Assembly: GCA_965248995.1 (NCBI GenBank)
Contig: CBDFKY010000016.1
Span: 186,001 to 250,000, forward strand
Source: CBDFKY01 sp965248995
Lineage (GTDB): Bacteria > Pseudomonadota > Alphaproteobacteria > Rickettsiales > UBA998
Reading direction: 5' to 3'
Length of the DNA: 64,000 nucleotides
The notes beneath the pieces are model-generated. The model was not told the DNA's origin and did no database searches. It saw nothing but the letters and a program-made list of their open reading frames with translations. The position numbers and the translations under genes are program-made. Shown in pieces: positions 51,583 through 60,935 of this stretch; positions within the stretch are counted from its first letter, which is position 1; each line of letters opens with the position of its first letter.

Positions 51583-54291
51583 TTAACGATTCATTTTCCG
51601 CTGTGTCATAAAAGATTCGAGCGTGCGAGTGTCGACCTGAAGCAAAGGATCATCCATGGATTTACGGAAAAACATCGTAAGTTCAGGCACATCCGCGACG
51701 GCGAGCGTCGGCAGACGGAACTGGATCGCGTAATCCATCGCCCAGTTGATCAGGTTGGCGGCGCCCTGCAGATTGCCGATCGCATGCTTGGAACGCAAGG
51801 TGAGGCCATGCGTCTTAAGCAGGCCGTCCGCGATGTAGAACGCCCCTTCCACGATGGAAAACGTCGTCTGGCCACGCATCAGAGCAACGCGGGTGGTGTT
51901 CGCCACTTCGCTGTTGCTGCGCACGGTAGGTAACGCCTGTATCAGCCCGGCCATGTCGAATCCTTTGACCACGATATCGGTGCCGAGCAGGACGATGTTC
52001 GCCGACATGTTGTCGATCAGGTTGTTCATCGAGATACCGGCGGTATCCAGACGGCCGTTGATATTCATCTTACCCCGCAGCGAGTCGATGTCGACGGTGG
52101 AAGTCAACATATCCTGAAGCAGGATGTTCTTCAGCCGGAATTCTATTTTCGCGGAAGCGATGGAAGACACGTCCAGCGTCCCGTTCAGGTCCAGGTCGCC
52201 GCCCCACAATTTCGCTTTGAGGGATTCGACATTCCAGACGCCGTCATCGATCGTCGCATCCAGACTCACGTCGGTACTTTCAAAAGAAGGATGATGAATG
52301 GTGCCGAACTTCATGTTGAAACGGCCGTTATATCCTTTGAGAAAATCCATGTTGAGCGGTTTGTCTTCCCAGATACTCAGAATGTTTTCGCGATCCACCG
52401 GGTGCTTGCGGAAACTATGGCCGAACAAGGAACTGATATTGAAATCCGACAGATAGAAATTCGCGATGATGGAAGGAAGCTTGTCGCTCTGGTCGATAGA
52501 GATATCTCCAGTAAAGCGGGTATCTCCCACGTTCAGATCCACCGAGCGGAACGCCATTTTTTCGGGCGCGACATCGACGATGAAGCGGGAACGGCTGCCC
52601 GGTTGATCGAACAGCGTGAAATCCTCGAAAATAATGGAAAACTGGTAGCGATTCTGCAGCGCATGCAGCCAGGGGAGCGTAATTTTCGGCGTATCATAAT
52701 CCCCTTCGATCAACACGCCTGTCTTCGTCGGATTGATGTAGCGTGCCAGTGAATCCAGCTTACCGCCGCGTACCCGCAGCGAAGACGTGTAGTTGATCTT
52801 GCCTTCCGGCTCATACTGCACCCCGCCTTCCATCAGGAACTGCCCGGCCTGGAACCGGAATTCAGACAGGTTGCTGAGCTTGGCCGACAGGTACATATTG
52901 GATTTGGCGCGAAAAGCGCCTTCATGATTGGCGAGCAGCTTATGCTCATCGAGGTTCAGCGCCGAGAAAAACGCCTGCACGTCGTTCCCGATGATTTCCA
53001 TGTTGCCGTCCATATTGATATTATTGTTGGCATCCGGCTTCACGATCCCGAAAAGCAGCACCTGCGTCGTACCGGCCATGTTCAGTGTAGCCTGATTCAC
53101 CACGAATTCCCCCTGCAGCAGGGAGCCGTTGACCACCAGTTTATCCGCCTTGACCTTGCCGTAACTGAGGTTGTCGATCGTCAGGTTCAATTCCCCGTCC
53201 GCATGGGTGGGAAGCAGTTTTTTCAGAAGGTCGTTGACACTCGCCGTGGTATATTCCTTCGCATCCATCGGCTGCAGGGCCAGTTTCGCCAGATGTCCGT
53301 TGATCTGGAACCGGGTACGGTCGGACAACGCCATCTGCCCTTGCGCGGAGAGAGACTGTTGATCGAAAATGAGGTCCTTGGTGGCGAAAGAAAGCAGTTT
53401 ATCACGATAATTGATGAGGATTCCGCCTTTCAACGTGTGCGAGGCATCTACCCCCTCATAAAGCTTTTCCTCTTTCGCCTTCATATCCGTCAGATTCATC
53501 CAGTCTTTCAGATTCGCCGTATCCAGCGTGAGTTGACCCTTGGCCAGAAAAACGGATTTTTCGCGTCCGATCTCCCCTTCATAATTCAGCGACTCCTTGC
53601 CTTTGAAAAGGCCGGCCTTGACATTTACCACCATATCTTCCGGATTGCGGGAGGTTTCCTCGCCCGCGACATGCACTTCGAAATTCTCACCGTTCATCGT
53701 GAACCCGGCGTCCACATGCAGTTTGCCGCTCCCTTTAAGAGAAGCGGTTCCGCCCACACCTGTCAATTCATACACCCCGCTGCCGTGGAAGGGGGTATAA
53801 TGAATCCTGCTGTCGGTAAACGTCAGTACCGAAGCGGCCAGGCGTTTTGAAAACACTCCATGCGCCTTGGCCGGCATATGAATATTATAATGTCCTTCCG
53901 TAAGCTCTTCAATTTCCGCGTAGGCTCCGTCCAGTGCGATATTCGCCGCCTCAAGCCTGCCTTCCAGAAAAGACAACAGGCTGAAATCCACCTCGGCGCT
54001 GTTGGCGTTCAGCAATTTATCGGACGACGCCGTATCACTGTTACGCACGGCGATTCCCTGAAACAACACTTTGGGATAAAATAAAAAAGAAACCTCTGCG
54101 GTGCGGATGGTAGTCGGATGCCCGAACACTTCGGTAAGTTCTTTTTCCGCCTGCTTGCGTATCGCATCCGCGTCCAGAAAAAGGGGGACGATAAAGCTGG
54201 AAAGCAACGTAAGGACCAGAACGAACCCTACGCCGAACAAGCCGTAGCGCACTTTCTTCGTCATCGGCGGCAGAGCTACCTTTTTCATCAT
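51583..54291 (-). CDS. AsmA-family inner-membrane protein
   Basis: A 902-residue protein with one N-terminal membrane helix (about 13-35) followed by a long periplasmic beta-rich chain. The N-terminal AsmA signature includes FVVPLFLDADAIRKQAEKEL-like SFIVPLFLDADAIRKQAEKE, TIRTAEVSFLFYPKVLFQGI and NAEVDFSLLSFLEGRLEAA-like sequence. The C-terminal AsmA_2-type region has SLKAKLWGGDLDLNGTLDVS and MNNLIDNMSANIVLLGTDIV. AsmA-like proteins are held to be bridge-type lipid transporters between the two membranes. Probably monocistronic on the minus strand. Confidence 0.88.
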   Translation of the reverse strand: MMKKVALPPMTKKVRYGLFGVGFVLVLTLLSSFIVPLFLDADAIRKQAEKELTEVFGHPTTIRTAEVSFLFYPKVLFQGIAVRNSDTASSDKLLNANSAEVDFSLLSFLEGRLEAANIALDGAYAEIEELTEGHYNIHMPAKAHGVFSKRLAASVLTFTDSRIHYTPFHGSGVYELTGVGGTASLKGSGKLHVDAGFTMNGENFEVHVAGEETSRNPEDMVVNVKAGLFKGKESLNYEGEIGREKSVFLAKGQLTLDTANLKDWMNLTDMKAKEEKLYEGVDASHTLKGGILINYRDKLLSFATKDLIFDQQSLSAQGQMALSDRTRFQINGHLAKLALQPMDAKEYTTASVNDLLKKLLPTHADGELNLTIDNLSYGKVKADKLVVNGSLLQGEFVVNQATLNMAGTTQVLLFGIVKPDANNNINMDGNMEIIGNDVQAFFSALNLDEHKLLANHEGAFRAKSNMYLSAKLSNLSEFRFQAGQFLMEGGVQYEPEGKINYTSSLRVRGGKLDSLARYINPTKTGVLIEGDYDTPKITLPWLHALQNRYQFSIIFEDFTLFDQPGSRSRFIVDVAPEKMAFRSVDLNVGDTRFTGDISIDQSDKLPSIIANFYLSDFNISSLFGHSFRKHPVDRENILSIWEDKPLNMDFLKGYNGRFNMKFGTIHHPSFESTDVSLDATIDDGVWNVESLKAKLWGGDLDLNGTLDVSSIASAKIEFRLKNILLQDMLTSTVDIDSLRGKMNINGRLDTAGISMNNLIDNMSANIVLLGTDIVVKGFDMAGLIQALPTVRSNSEVANTTRVALMRGQTTFSIVEGAFYIADGLLKTHGLTLRSKHAIGNLQGAANLINWAMDYAIQFRLPTLAVADVPELTMFFRKSMDDPLLQVDTRTLESFMTQRKMNR

Positions 54292-54518
54292 ACTGAAAAA
54301 CTACCCGTTCAGTCTGTAAATTCTATCGCTTAAACGCGTTGCTATGGTCATCATAGAACGCATATGTAAAGAAAGTGTATGGATCATTCACATGATACTT
54401 TATTATAGTGCCTCGACTTTATGATTACCCGTTTCAAGTGTAAGTATACAAGCCAAATAAGTGTTATACATTATATAGTATGCAGCGGTCTGATTGCTAT
54501 ACAAAGGAAAAATTTCTC

Positions 54519-54551
54519 ATGACGATCTTCGGAAACGAAACGCGACTGTAA
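54519..54551 (+). CDS. Possible ten-codon leader peptide upstream of recG
   Basis: ATG-ACG-ATC-TTC-GGA then five more codons to TAA encode MTIFGNETRL. AAAGGA sits ten bases upstream, a better ribosome site than anything before recG. The stop lies five bases before the recG ATG at 54557, which has no ribosome site of its own, so recG could depend on translational coupling to this leader. There is no codon run suggesting attenuation. Could be chance. Confidence 0.35.
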   Translation: MTIFGNETRL

Positions 54552-54556
54552 ATCTT

Positions 54557-56695
54557 ATGGATCTTTTTCGTTATCTTGAACAGCCGGTGGGTATCCTCAA
54601 AGGAATTGGGGAACAGAATAGTTCGCGGCTGCATGCGTACTTCGGTAAACAGCGGAAAATTTCGAATTACCATGCCAAGATGAGCGATCTGCTGCTGCAT
54701 CTGCCGTATGAGTATATCGACAGGCGGACCATCACTCCATTGGCCTTCGCACGCGAAGCGGTGCAGACCATTCAGGTGCGGGTGTTGAAACACCTGCCTT
54801 TCGCACGTCAAAGCAAACGTCTTTCCCCTTACCGCATCCAGTGTGAAGACGATACGGGTAGCCTGCTGTTGATATTTTTCAAGAGCGATACGCGCTATCT
54901 TCATCAGCATCTGCCGGAAGGGAAAGAAGTCATCATCAGCGGAACGCTCCAGCGTTATGACGGAATGTGGCAGATGGCGCATCCGGACATCATCACCACT
55001 CCGGAAAAAGCCTCGGAGGTATGCCGTCTGGAAGGGCTCTACCCGGCGACGGAAGGCGTCTCCGCCCGGATGTTCGCGAGGTGGTGCACTCTTGCCTGTG
55101 AAAAACTGCCGGAATCGGACGAATGGATGAGGGATTCCACCTTAAGGCATTACCGGTGGCCCTCCCATAGCATGGCATTACGCTATCTGCATACCCCGGA
55201 CACACCGGAGCAAACGGTTCTGGCCAGAGCGCGTCTGGCTTATGACGAAGCACTGGCGCACCAGCTGGCGCTGCGGCTACTCCGGATGGAAGAACGCCGG
55301 CAGGCGGGTGTCATGCTTTCATTATGGGAACATCCGGCGATGCTGAATGCGCTGCGTTCACTTCCTTTTACCCTGACCGACGGCCAGAAGGGCGTGTTGA
55401 GTGAAATCGACGCGGATATCCGCTCGGGCGAGCGCATGCTCCGGCTGCTGCAGGGCGACGTGGGCGCCGGAAAGACGATCGTGGCGGCGCTGACCATGCT
55501 GGCGGCGGTTACGGCAGGTTATCAGGCGGTATTGATGGCGCCGACGGAATTATTGGCAAGGCAGCATCTTAATGCGATAGATGCATTGATAGGTCTGCAG
55601 GCGACGCCGGTTATTTTCCTGGCAGGCAGCCTGACATCCCGGCAACGGGAAGAGGCGAGGGAAAAACTGCGCAGCACACCCGCCGCGATGATCATCGGCA
55701 CCCATGCCCTTTTCCAGGAAGGCGTGGAATTTTCCAATCTCGCCATGGTGGTGATCGACGAGCAGCACCGTTTCGGCGTAGCGCAGCGGCTGGCCCTCAG
55801 CGACAAAGGACTGGTGAATGAGGAGAAAGCCCCACATATCCTGTTGATGACGGCGACACCGATCCCCCGGTCTCTGGCTATGGCCTGTTATGGCGACCTG
55901 GACGTTTCGCTGCTGAAACAAAAACCCGCCGACCGGTTACCGATTGAAACGCTGGCGATGGGAACTGGGAAACTGGAAGCGCTCTGCGCGGGGTTGAGCC
56001 GGGCGCTGCATCAGGGAGAGAAAATCTACTGGGTATGCCCGCTGGTGGAGGAAATGTCGGGGATGGTGACCAATCCGCTGCTCGCTTCGCTGCAGGCGGC
56101 GGAATCGCGCTATCAATCGCTTAAAATTCTCTTTCCCGGAAAAGTCGGCATGGTGCACGGAAGGATGAACATGACCGAGCGGGAGTCGGTCATGCAGGCA
56201 TTCATGCGTGGCGACATTCAGATACTGGTGGCGACCACCGTCGTGGAAGTGGGCGTGGACGTGCCCGACGCCACTGTGATGGTCATCGAAAATGCGGAAC
56301 GCTTCGGCTTGGCGCAACTGCACCAACTGCGAGGCAGGGTAGGGCGCGGCAAAAAACAGTCTCGCTGCGTGCTGCTCTATCAGGAACGCTGTTCCCAGGC
56401 GGCGAAAGAGCGGCTGAAAATCATGCGTGAGACGAATAACGGATTCATTATTGCCGAAGCGGACCTGAAACAGCGTGGAAGCGGCGAACTGCTGGGTACG
56501 CGCCAGACGGGCCTTCCGGAATATCGCTTCCTAAGTCTGGATAAAGATGGTGATACGCTTGCGGCAGCGAAACAGGAAGCGGCCATGGCGCTGGAGGAAG
56601 ATCCGGACCTTGCTTCCAAAAGAGGGCAACTGCTCCGCCGGTTGCTCAGCCTCTTTCAGCTGGAAGATGCGGTAAGGTATCTCCGTTCCGGTTAA
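54557..56695 (+). CDS. recG: ATP-dependent DNA helicase RecG
   Basis: A 712-residue replication-fork-reversing helicase. N-terminal wedge and OB-fold domain: VGILKGIGEQNSSRLHAYFG, HLPYEYIDRRTI. Helicase motifs: LLQGDVGAGKTIVAAL (Walker A), VVIDEQHRFGVAQR (D-E-Q-H), LLMTATPIPRSLAM, then VVEVGVDVPDATVMVIENAE and QLHQLRGRVGRG in the second RecA-like domain, with a C-terminal TRG motif. The ATG at 54557 gives the family-typical start; a TTG at 54494 would add an unrelated extension. AT-rich promoter-like DNA with TATAGT around 54470-54480 lies upstream. Confidence 0.95.
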   Translation: MDLFRYLEQPVGILKGIGEQNSSRLHAYFGKQRKISNYHAKMSDLLLHLPYEYIDRRTITPLAFAREAVQTIQVRVLKHLPFARQSKRLSPYRIQCEDDTGSLLLIFFKSDTRYLHQHLPEGKEVIISGTLQRYDGMWQMAHPDIITTPEKASEVCRLEGLYPATEGVSARMFARWCTLACEKLPESDEWMRDSTLRHYRWPSHSMALRYLHTPDTPEQTVLARARLAYDEALAHQLALRLLRMEERRQAGVMLSLWEHPAMLNALRSLPFTLTDGQKGVLSEIDADIRSGERMLRLLQGDVGAGKTIVAALTMLAAVTAGYQAVLMAPTELLARQHLNAIDALIGLQATPVIFLAGSLTSRQREEAREKLRSTPAAMIIGTHALFQEGVEFSNLAMVVIDEQHRFGVAQRLALSDKGLVNEEKAPHILLMTATPIPRSLAMACYGDLDVSLLKQKPADRLPIETLAMGTGKLEALCAGLSRALHQGEKIYWVCPLVEEMSGMVTNPLLASLQAAESRYQSLKILFPGKVGMVHGRMNMTERESVMQAFMRGDIQILVATTVVEVGVDVPDATVMVIENAERFGLAQLHQLRGRVGRGKKQSRCVLLYQERCSQAAKERLKIMRETNNGFIIAEADLKQRGSGELLGTRQTGLPEYRFLSLDKDGDTLAAAKQEAAMALEEDPDLASKRGQLLRRLLSLFQLEDAVRYLRSG

Positions 56696-56801
56696 GCGTC
56701 ACCACTTGAAGTTGAGGATGATTTCGCGTTTAATAGTAATTTAATGTTAATGCCATAAGCTCCGTGTAGTATTTTTCATAAATTTTACATAAGGAGGTTT
56801 T

Positions 56802-58484
56802 ATGGGGTTGAGACTACATTCGGATTCGGAGTCGATCGTTAAGGCGATCAGCCGGTCGCAGGCCGTCATCCAGTTCAGCATGGATGGAACGATCCTGGAT
56901 GCGAATGAAAATTTCCTGAACGCGATGGGCTATACGCTTGATGAAATTAAAGGCAGGCACCACCGCATGTTTGTCGATCCTGAATTCGCTTCCGGACCGG
57001 GCTATGAACAATTCTGGACGAGTCTGAAGAAGGGAGAGTATTTTTCGGCGGAATATAAACGTTTTGCCAAAGGGGGCAGAGAAGTATGGATTCAGGCATC
57101 CTACAATCCTGTATTCGATGCCAATAAAAATCCTGTCAAGGTGATAAAATTCGCTACCGATATTACGCAGCAGAAAGCAAAGAATGCGGATTATGAAGGA
57201 AAAATAAAAGCGATCGGCCGTTCCCAGGCGATCATAGAATTTAATATGGACGGCACGATCATTACGGCGAATGAGAATTTTCTCGACACGGTGGGCTACA
57301 CGCTGGAGGAAATCCAGGGCAGGCATCATAGCATGTTCGTCACGAAGGAATATGCGAAAAGTGAAGAATACGACCACTTCTGGGCCAAGCTGCGGCGCGG
57401 TGAATATGAAGGTTCGGAATATAAACGCCTCGCCAAAGGAGACAGGGAAATATGGATTCAGGCATCCTACAACCCTATCTTCAACGCCGACCACAAGCCG
57501 GTAAAGGTCGTAAAATTCGCGACCGACACTACCGCTCAAAAACTCGAAAATTCCGATTTCCGTGGACAGATCCGGGCGATCAACAAATCGCAGGCGGTAA
57601 TCGAGTTCGATATGGCTGGCAAGATTCTCAATGTAAACGAGAATTTTCTCTCCGCGATGGGCTACGGTCTGGAAGAAGTCAAAGGGAAAAACCACAGTAT
57701 GTTCGTACTCCCGGAAGAAAGCGCCTCCGAGCAGTATCGAATGTTCTGGGACAGGTTGCGTAGAGGTGAGTTCGAGGAAAAAGTATATTGCCGCGTGGGG
57801 CGCGGCGGCAAGCAGGTATGGATTCAGGCAAGCTACAACCCGATTTTCGATTCTGAAAACAGGCCGTACAAAGTGGTGAAATATGCGAGCGATATCACAG
57901 CCATGATCTCCCTTACCGGCGCCACGGAACAAAACGTGCAAGGTGTCGCCGCCGCCACTGAACAGATGGACGCATCCATTCGTGAAATCAGTAAGAATAT
58001 GATGCTTTCGCAGCATTCGACAGCAGAAATCATCGATAAGACCAACATCTCCAACCTGGCGACGCAGAGCCTGTCTGAAACAATGAACACAATGGTGAAC
58101 ATCGTGGATATGATCAAGACGATCGCGGGGCAGGTCAATCTCCTGGCGCTCAACGCGACGATTGAAGCGGCACGGGCAGGCGAGGCCGGAAAAGGATTCG
58201 CCGTGGTGGCGCATGAAGTCAAAAGCCTCGCGAAACAGACGGAAGACGCCACGAAAAACATCGAATCACAGATTCACAGCGTTCATGGGCTGACGCAGAA
58301 AGTAACAACCGGCGTTTCCGAAATACTACGCTCCGCCAACCAGCTAGGGGAATATGTTACCAGCGTGGCTTCCGCCATCGAAGAACAGTCCGCCGTAACG
58401 TCGGAAATCTCGCAGCGAGCGCAGGAAACCAGCGTCGCGGTCGCTACGATGCTGAAGAAGATACGTAAGCAGGAGGCTGCATAA
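56802..58484 (+). CDS. Soluble methyl-accepting chemotaxis protein with three PAS domains
   Basis: A 560-residue receptor without membrane helices or signal peptide. Three tandem PAS domains (about 10-130, 131-252, 253-372) are clearly repeats of each other: each has a SQA-(V/I)-I-(Q/E)-F start, N-E-N-F-L, G-Y-x-L-(D/E)-E, the H-x-M-F-V segment and a W-I-Q-A-S-Y-N-P end. The methyl-accepting signalling domain follows, with the hairpin tip [21 protein letters not shown] (in part) and [16 protein letters not shown]. It should sense an internal signal, such as redox or oxygen if a PAS binds haem or flavin, and feed a CheA kinase. AAGGAGG upstream is the strongest ribosome site I saw. No other che genes are in the window. 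Confidence 0.93.
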   Translation: MGLRLHSDSESIVKAISRSQAVIQFSMDGTILDANENFLNAMGYTLDEIKGRHHRMFVDPEFASGPGYEQFWTSLKKGEYFSAEYKRFAKGGREVWIQASYNPVFDANKNPVKVIKFATDITQQKAKNADYEGKIKAIGRSQAIIEFNMDGTIITANENFLDTVGYTLEEIQGRHHSMFVTKEYAKSEEYDHFWAKLRRGEYEGSEYKRLAKGDREIWIQASYNPIFNADHKPVKVVKFATDTTAQKLENSDFRGQIRAINKSQAVIEFDMAGKILNVNENFLSAMGYGLEEVKGKNHSMFVLPEESASEQYRMFWDRLRRGEFEEKVYCRVGRGGKQVWIQASYNPIFDSENRPYKVVKYASDITAMISLTGATEQNVQGVAAATEQMDASIREISKNMMLSQHSTAEIIDKTNISNLATQSLSETMNTMVNIVDMIKTIAGQVNLLALNATIEAARAGEAGKGFAVVAHEVKSLAKQTEDATKNIESQIHSVHGLTQKVTTGVSEILRSANQLGEYVTSVASAIEEQSAVTSEISQRAQETSVAVATMLKKIRKQEAA

Positions 58485-58513
58485 TCTTGATAGATGGATT
58501 AACCAAGGGAATA

Positions 58514-58601
58514 TGGCGGAATCGGAGGGATTCGAACCCTCGAGAGCTTGCACCCTACACGCTTTCCAAGCGTGCGCCATCGACCACTCGGCCACGATTC
58601 C
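58514..58601 (-). tRNA. tRNA-Ser (anticodon GGA)
   Basis: Read on the minus strand the gene begins GGAATCGTGGCCGAGTGG and ends with GATTCCG-CCA; the 5' GGAATC pairs with GATTCC. The anticodon arm is CGC-TTGGAAA-GCG with GGA at positions 34-36. A class II variable arm follows (TAGGGTGCAAGCTCTCGA region) and the T arm is GAGGGTTCGAATCCCTC. All arms pair. CCA is encoded (58514-58516). It lies 30 bases after the chemoreceptor gene, on the other strand. Confidence 0.96.
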
Positions 58602-58630
58602 GCTGGTGGAACATGAACGAATGGGCGATG

Positions 58631-58646
58631 ATAAGCGCACGCTTAT
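58631..58646. repeat. Inverted repeat upstream of tRNA-Ser
   Basis: ATAAGCG and CGCTTAT flank CA, a perfect seven-base inverted repeat 30 bases before the tRNA-Ser 5' end (reading its strand). It lies where the tRNA promoter would be. Confidence 0.4.
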
Positions 58647-58653
58647 TTACAAT

Positions 58654-58680
58654 GCGAACAATGCCAAGGCATTGCTTCGC
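58654..58680. repeat. Long imperfect inverted repeat beside the tRNA-Ser fragment
   Basis: GCGAACAATGCC (58654-58665) and GGCATTGCTTCGC (58668-58680) pair over 12 bases with a single bulged base, around AA. It abuts the 5' tRNA-Ser fragment at 58682. It may be a terminator-like structure or the scar of a rearrangement. Confidence 0.5.
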
Positions 58681-58681
58681 G

Positions 58682-58711
58682 GTGCACCATCGACCACTCG
58701 GCCACGATTCC
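58682..58711 (-). pseudogene. Partial copy of the 5' end of tRNA-Ser
   Basis: Thirty bases identical to the 5' part of the neighbouring tRNA-Ser (acceptor strand plus D arm, starting GGAATCGTGGCCGAGTGG) except for one mismatch (GGTGC instead of GGCGC after the D arm). It stops before the anticodon arm, and the remaining tRNA sequence is absent. It is in the same orientation as, and 110 bases upstream of, the intact tRNA. A duplication remnant or a recombination/integration footprint. Confidence 0.8.
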
Positions 58712-58831
58712 AGAAACAAGGATTAGCTCTGTAGCATCGGCAATCGCGCAAGTCAAAGACTGTGTGAAGGGGAACGCCTTTTCCTGCACTAAGCCCTTGC
58801 GTTTTGCAGGTAACCTTGTTAGCCCTGAACC

Positions 58832-60805
58832 ATGACGCTTTCCCCTTCCTCCCCGCATTCGGCCAGCCTGTTTCACGTCACCCTGCCGGACGGCAGCGTG
58901 CGCAGTTTCGATTCGCCGCCGACCGGATTTACGGTGGCGGAATCCATCGGCGCCGGGTTAAGCAAGGCCGCAATCGCCATGAAAGTGGATGGCATGCAGC
59001 GCGATCTTTCCGAACCGTTGCAGGACGGGGCGAATGTCGCGCTGCTCACGGTAAAGGATCCGGAAGGACTGGATATCATGCGTCATACGTTGACGGCGCA
59101 GGTGCTGGCGCTGGCGCTGAAAGAACTCTATCCCGCCGCGACACTGGCGATCGGCCCGACGATCGAGCATGGGTTTTACTACGATATCGATCTTGAGGAA
59201 CGCATCGTTCCGGAAGACCTGCCGATTATCGAGGCGCGTATGAAAGAGATCATCGCGCGCGGTATGACGGTGGCCCGTGAAATGTGGCCGCGTGACGATG
59301 CGATTGCCTTGTTTGAACAGCGCGGCGAAAAATATAAGGCGGAACTTATCCGCGCTGCCGCCGCGAATGACACGACCGAGGCTGGTAAAATATCGCTTTA
59401 TCGCCAAGGCGAAGGAGAAGATGCGTTCGTTGACCTTTGCCGCGGCCCGCATGTGCCGCATTTCAGCAAATTAAGCACCGCCTTCACCCTCACGCGGATC
59501 TCGGGGGCTTACTGGCGCGGCGATAGTAAAAACAAAATGCTGCAACGGATTTATGGCGTGGCGTTCGCAGATGCCAAGCAGCTTCAGGCCCACCTTACTA
59601 TGCTGGAGGAAGCGGAAAAGCGCGACCACCGCAAACTCGGGCGGGAACTCGGACTGTTTCACTTTCAGGAGGAGGCGCAGGGACAGGTGTTCTGGCATGA
59701 CAAGGGCTGGACGCTCTACCGGCTGTTGGAAGATTATATACGCCGCGCCATCCGGGCCGACGGTTATATCGAGGTGAAGACTCCGATGCTGGTGGACAGG
59801 TCGTTGTGGGAGAAATCCGGTCACTGGGAAAAATTCCGCGAGAATATGTTCACCATCGAGGATGATCAAAACGTCCTCGCCATCAAACCGATGAACTGCC
59901 CCTGCCACGTGCAGATCTTCAATCAGGGAATCACGTCCTACCGCGAACTGCCGATACGCATGGCGGAATTCGGTTCCTGCCATCGCAATGAAGCCACCGG
60001 CGCACTGCACGGCCTGATGCGGGTGCGGGCAATGGTGCAGGACGACGCGCATATTTTCTGTACCGAAGCGCAGATCGCCTCCGAAACCGAGCGTTTCTGC
60101 CACCTGTTGCAGAATGTTTACGCCACGCTGGGGTTCGACGCGTTCGACGTGAAACTGGCGACCCGTCCAGAAAAGCGGGCCGGATCGGATGCGACCTGGG
60201 ACAAGGCGGAAAAGGCCCTGGCCGACGCGGTGACGCAGGCCGGTCTTTCCTTCAGCGTCGAAGTGGGGGAAGGGGCTTTTTACGGTCCTAAACTGGAATT
60301 TCATTTGAAGGATTCGATCGGACGAAGCTGGCAATGCGGCACTCTGCAGCTCGATTTCGTTCTCCCTGAACGATTGAACGCGAATTATATCGGTGACGAC
60401 GGCGCGAAGCATCGCCCGGTCATGTTGCACCGGGCGATTCTGGGCTCGATGGAACGGTTCATCGGTATCTTGATTGAAAACTACGCCGGAAAATTCCCTT
60501 TCTGGCTGACGCCAATCCAGGTGGCCGTGGTAACTATAACAAGCGCTCAGGACGTTTATGCGGAAGAAGTGGTGTCTGCCCTACAGCAGGTGGGCATACG
60601 GACCATCAAGGATATCTCACCCGATAAGATCAATTATAAGGTAAGGGAGCATTCCAACGCAAAAATTCCCGTTATTTTAGCTGTGGGAGGCCGTGAGCAG
60701 GAAAATCGTACCGTGGCGGTTCGACGGCTGGGGAGCAATGAGCAAAAAGTTTTACCGCTGACGGAAGTCGTCGCACTCCTCACAATAGAGGGAAAGGTAC
60801 CGTAA
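58832..60805 (+). CDS. thrS: Threonyl-tRNA synthetase
   Basis: A 657-residue class II synthetase. Domains: TGS (about 10-72, LFHVTLPDGSVRSF), the editing N2 domain (about 75-250, IGPTIEHGFYYDID and the H-x3-H-like and FVDLCRGPHVPHFSKL segments), the catalytic core (MNCPCHVQIF with the zinc Cys, GSCHRNEATGALHGLMRVR motif 2, GSMERFIGILIENYAGKFP motif 3) and the anticodon-binding domain (WLTPIQVAVVTITSAQ, RTIKDISPDKINYKVREHS in part). Complete. No T-box or other leader structure is visible in the short upstream spacer. Confidence 0.97.
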   Translation: MTLSPSSPHSASLFHVTLPDGSVRSFDSPPTGFTVAESIGAGLSKAAIAMKVDGMQRDLSEPLQDGANVALLTVKDPEGLDIMRHTLTAQVLALALKELYPAATLAIGPTIEHGFYYDIDLEERIVPEDLPIIEARMKEIIARGMTVAREMWPRDDAIALFEQRGEKYKAELIRAAAANDTTEAGKISLYRQGEGEDAFVDLCRGPHVPHFSKLSTAFTLTRISGAYWRGDSKNKMLQRIYGVAFADAKQLQAHLTMLEEAEKRDHRKLGRELGLFHFQEEAQGQVFWHDKGWTLYRLLEDYIRRAIRADGYIEVKTPMLVDRSLWEKSGHWEKFRENMFTIEDDQNVLAIKPMNCPCHVQIFNQGITSYRELPIRMAEFGSCHRNEATGALHGLMRVRAMVQDDAHIFCTEAQIASETERFCHLLQNVYATLGFDAFDVKLATRPEKRAGSDATWDKAEKALADAVTQAGLSFSVEVGEGAFYGPKLEFHLKDSIGRSWQCGTLQLDFVLPERLNANYIGDDGAKHRPVMLHRAILGSMERFIGILIENYAGKFPFWLTPIQVAVVTITSAQDVYAEEVVSALQQVGIRTIKDISPDKINYKVREHSNAKIPVILAVGGREQENRTVAVRRLGSNEQKVLPLTEVVALLTIEGKVP

Positions 60806-60935
60806 AACGTGTTCTTTAAGACGATCTTTTAAAGATTGGCGCTGTTTTTTGACAAGTGAAACCGGCAGAGGATGGAATGAATCATTCGAAATTGATAGGA
60901 TAAAAAATCAATACACTGATGTTGAGCATAATTGA

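Noticed and set aside
56814..58214. 466-residue antisense frame opposite the chemoreceptor
   Set aside because: Its repeats mirror the PAS repeats on the coding strand; composition is Phe/Arg/His-rich and no ribosome site is present.
58682..58711. Second functional tRNA gene
   Set aside because: Anticodon, variable and T arms are missing; only the 5' half is present.
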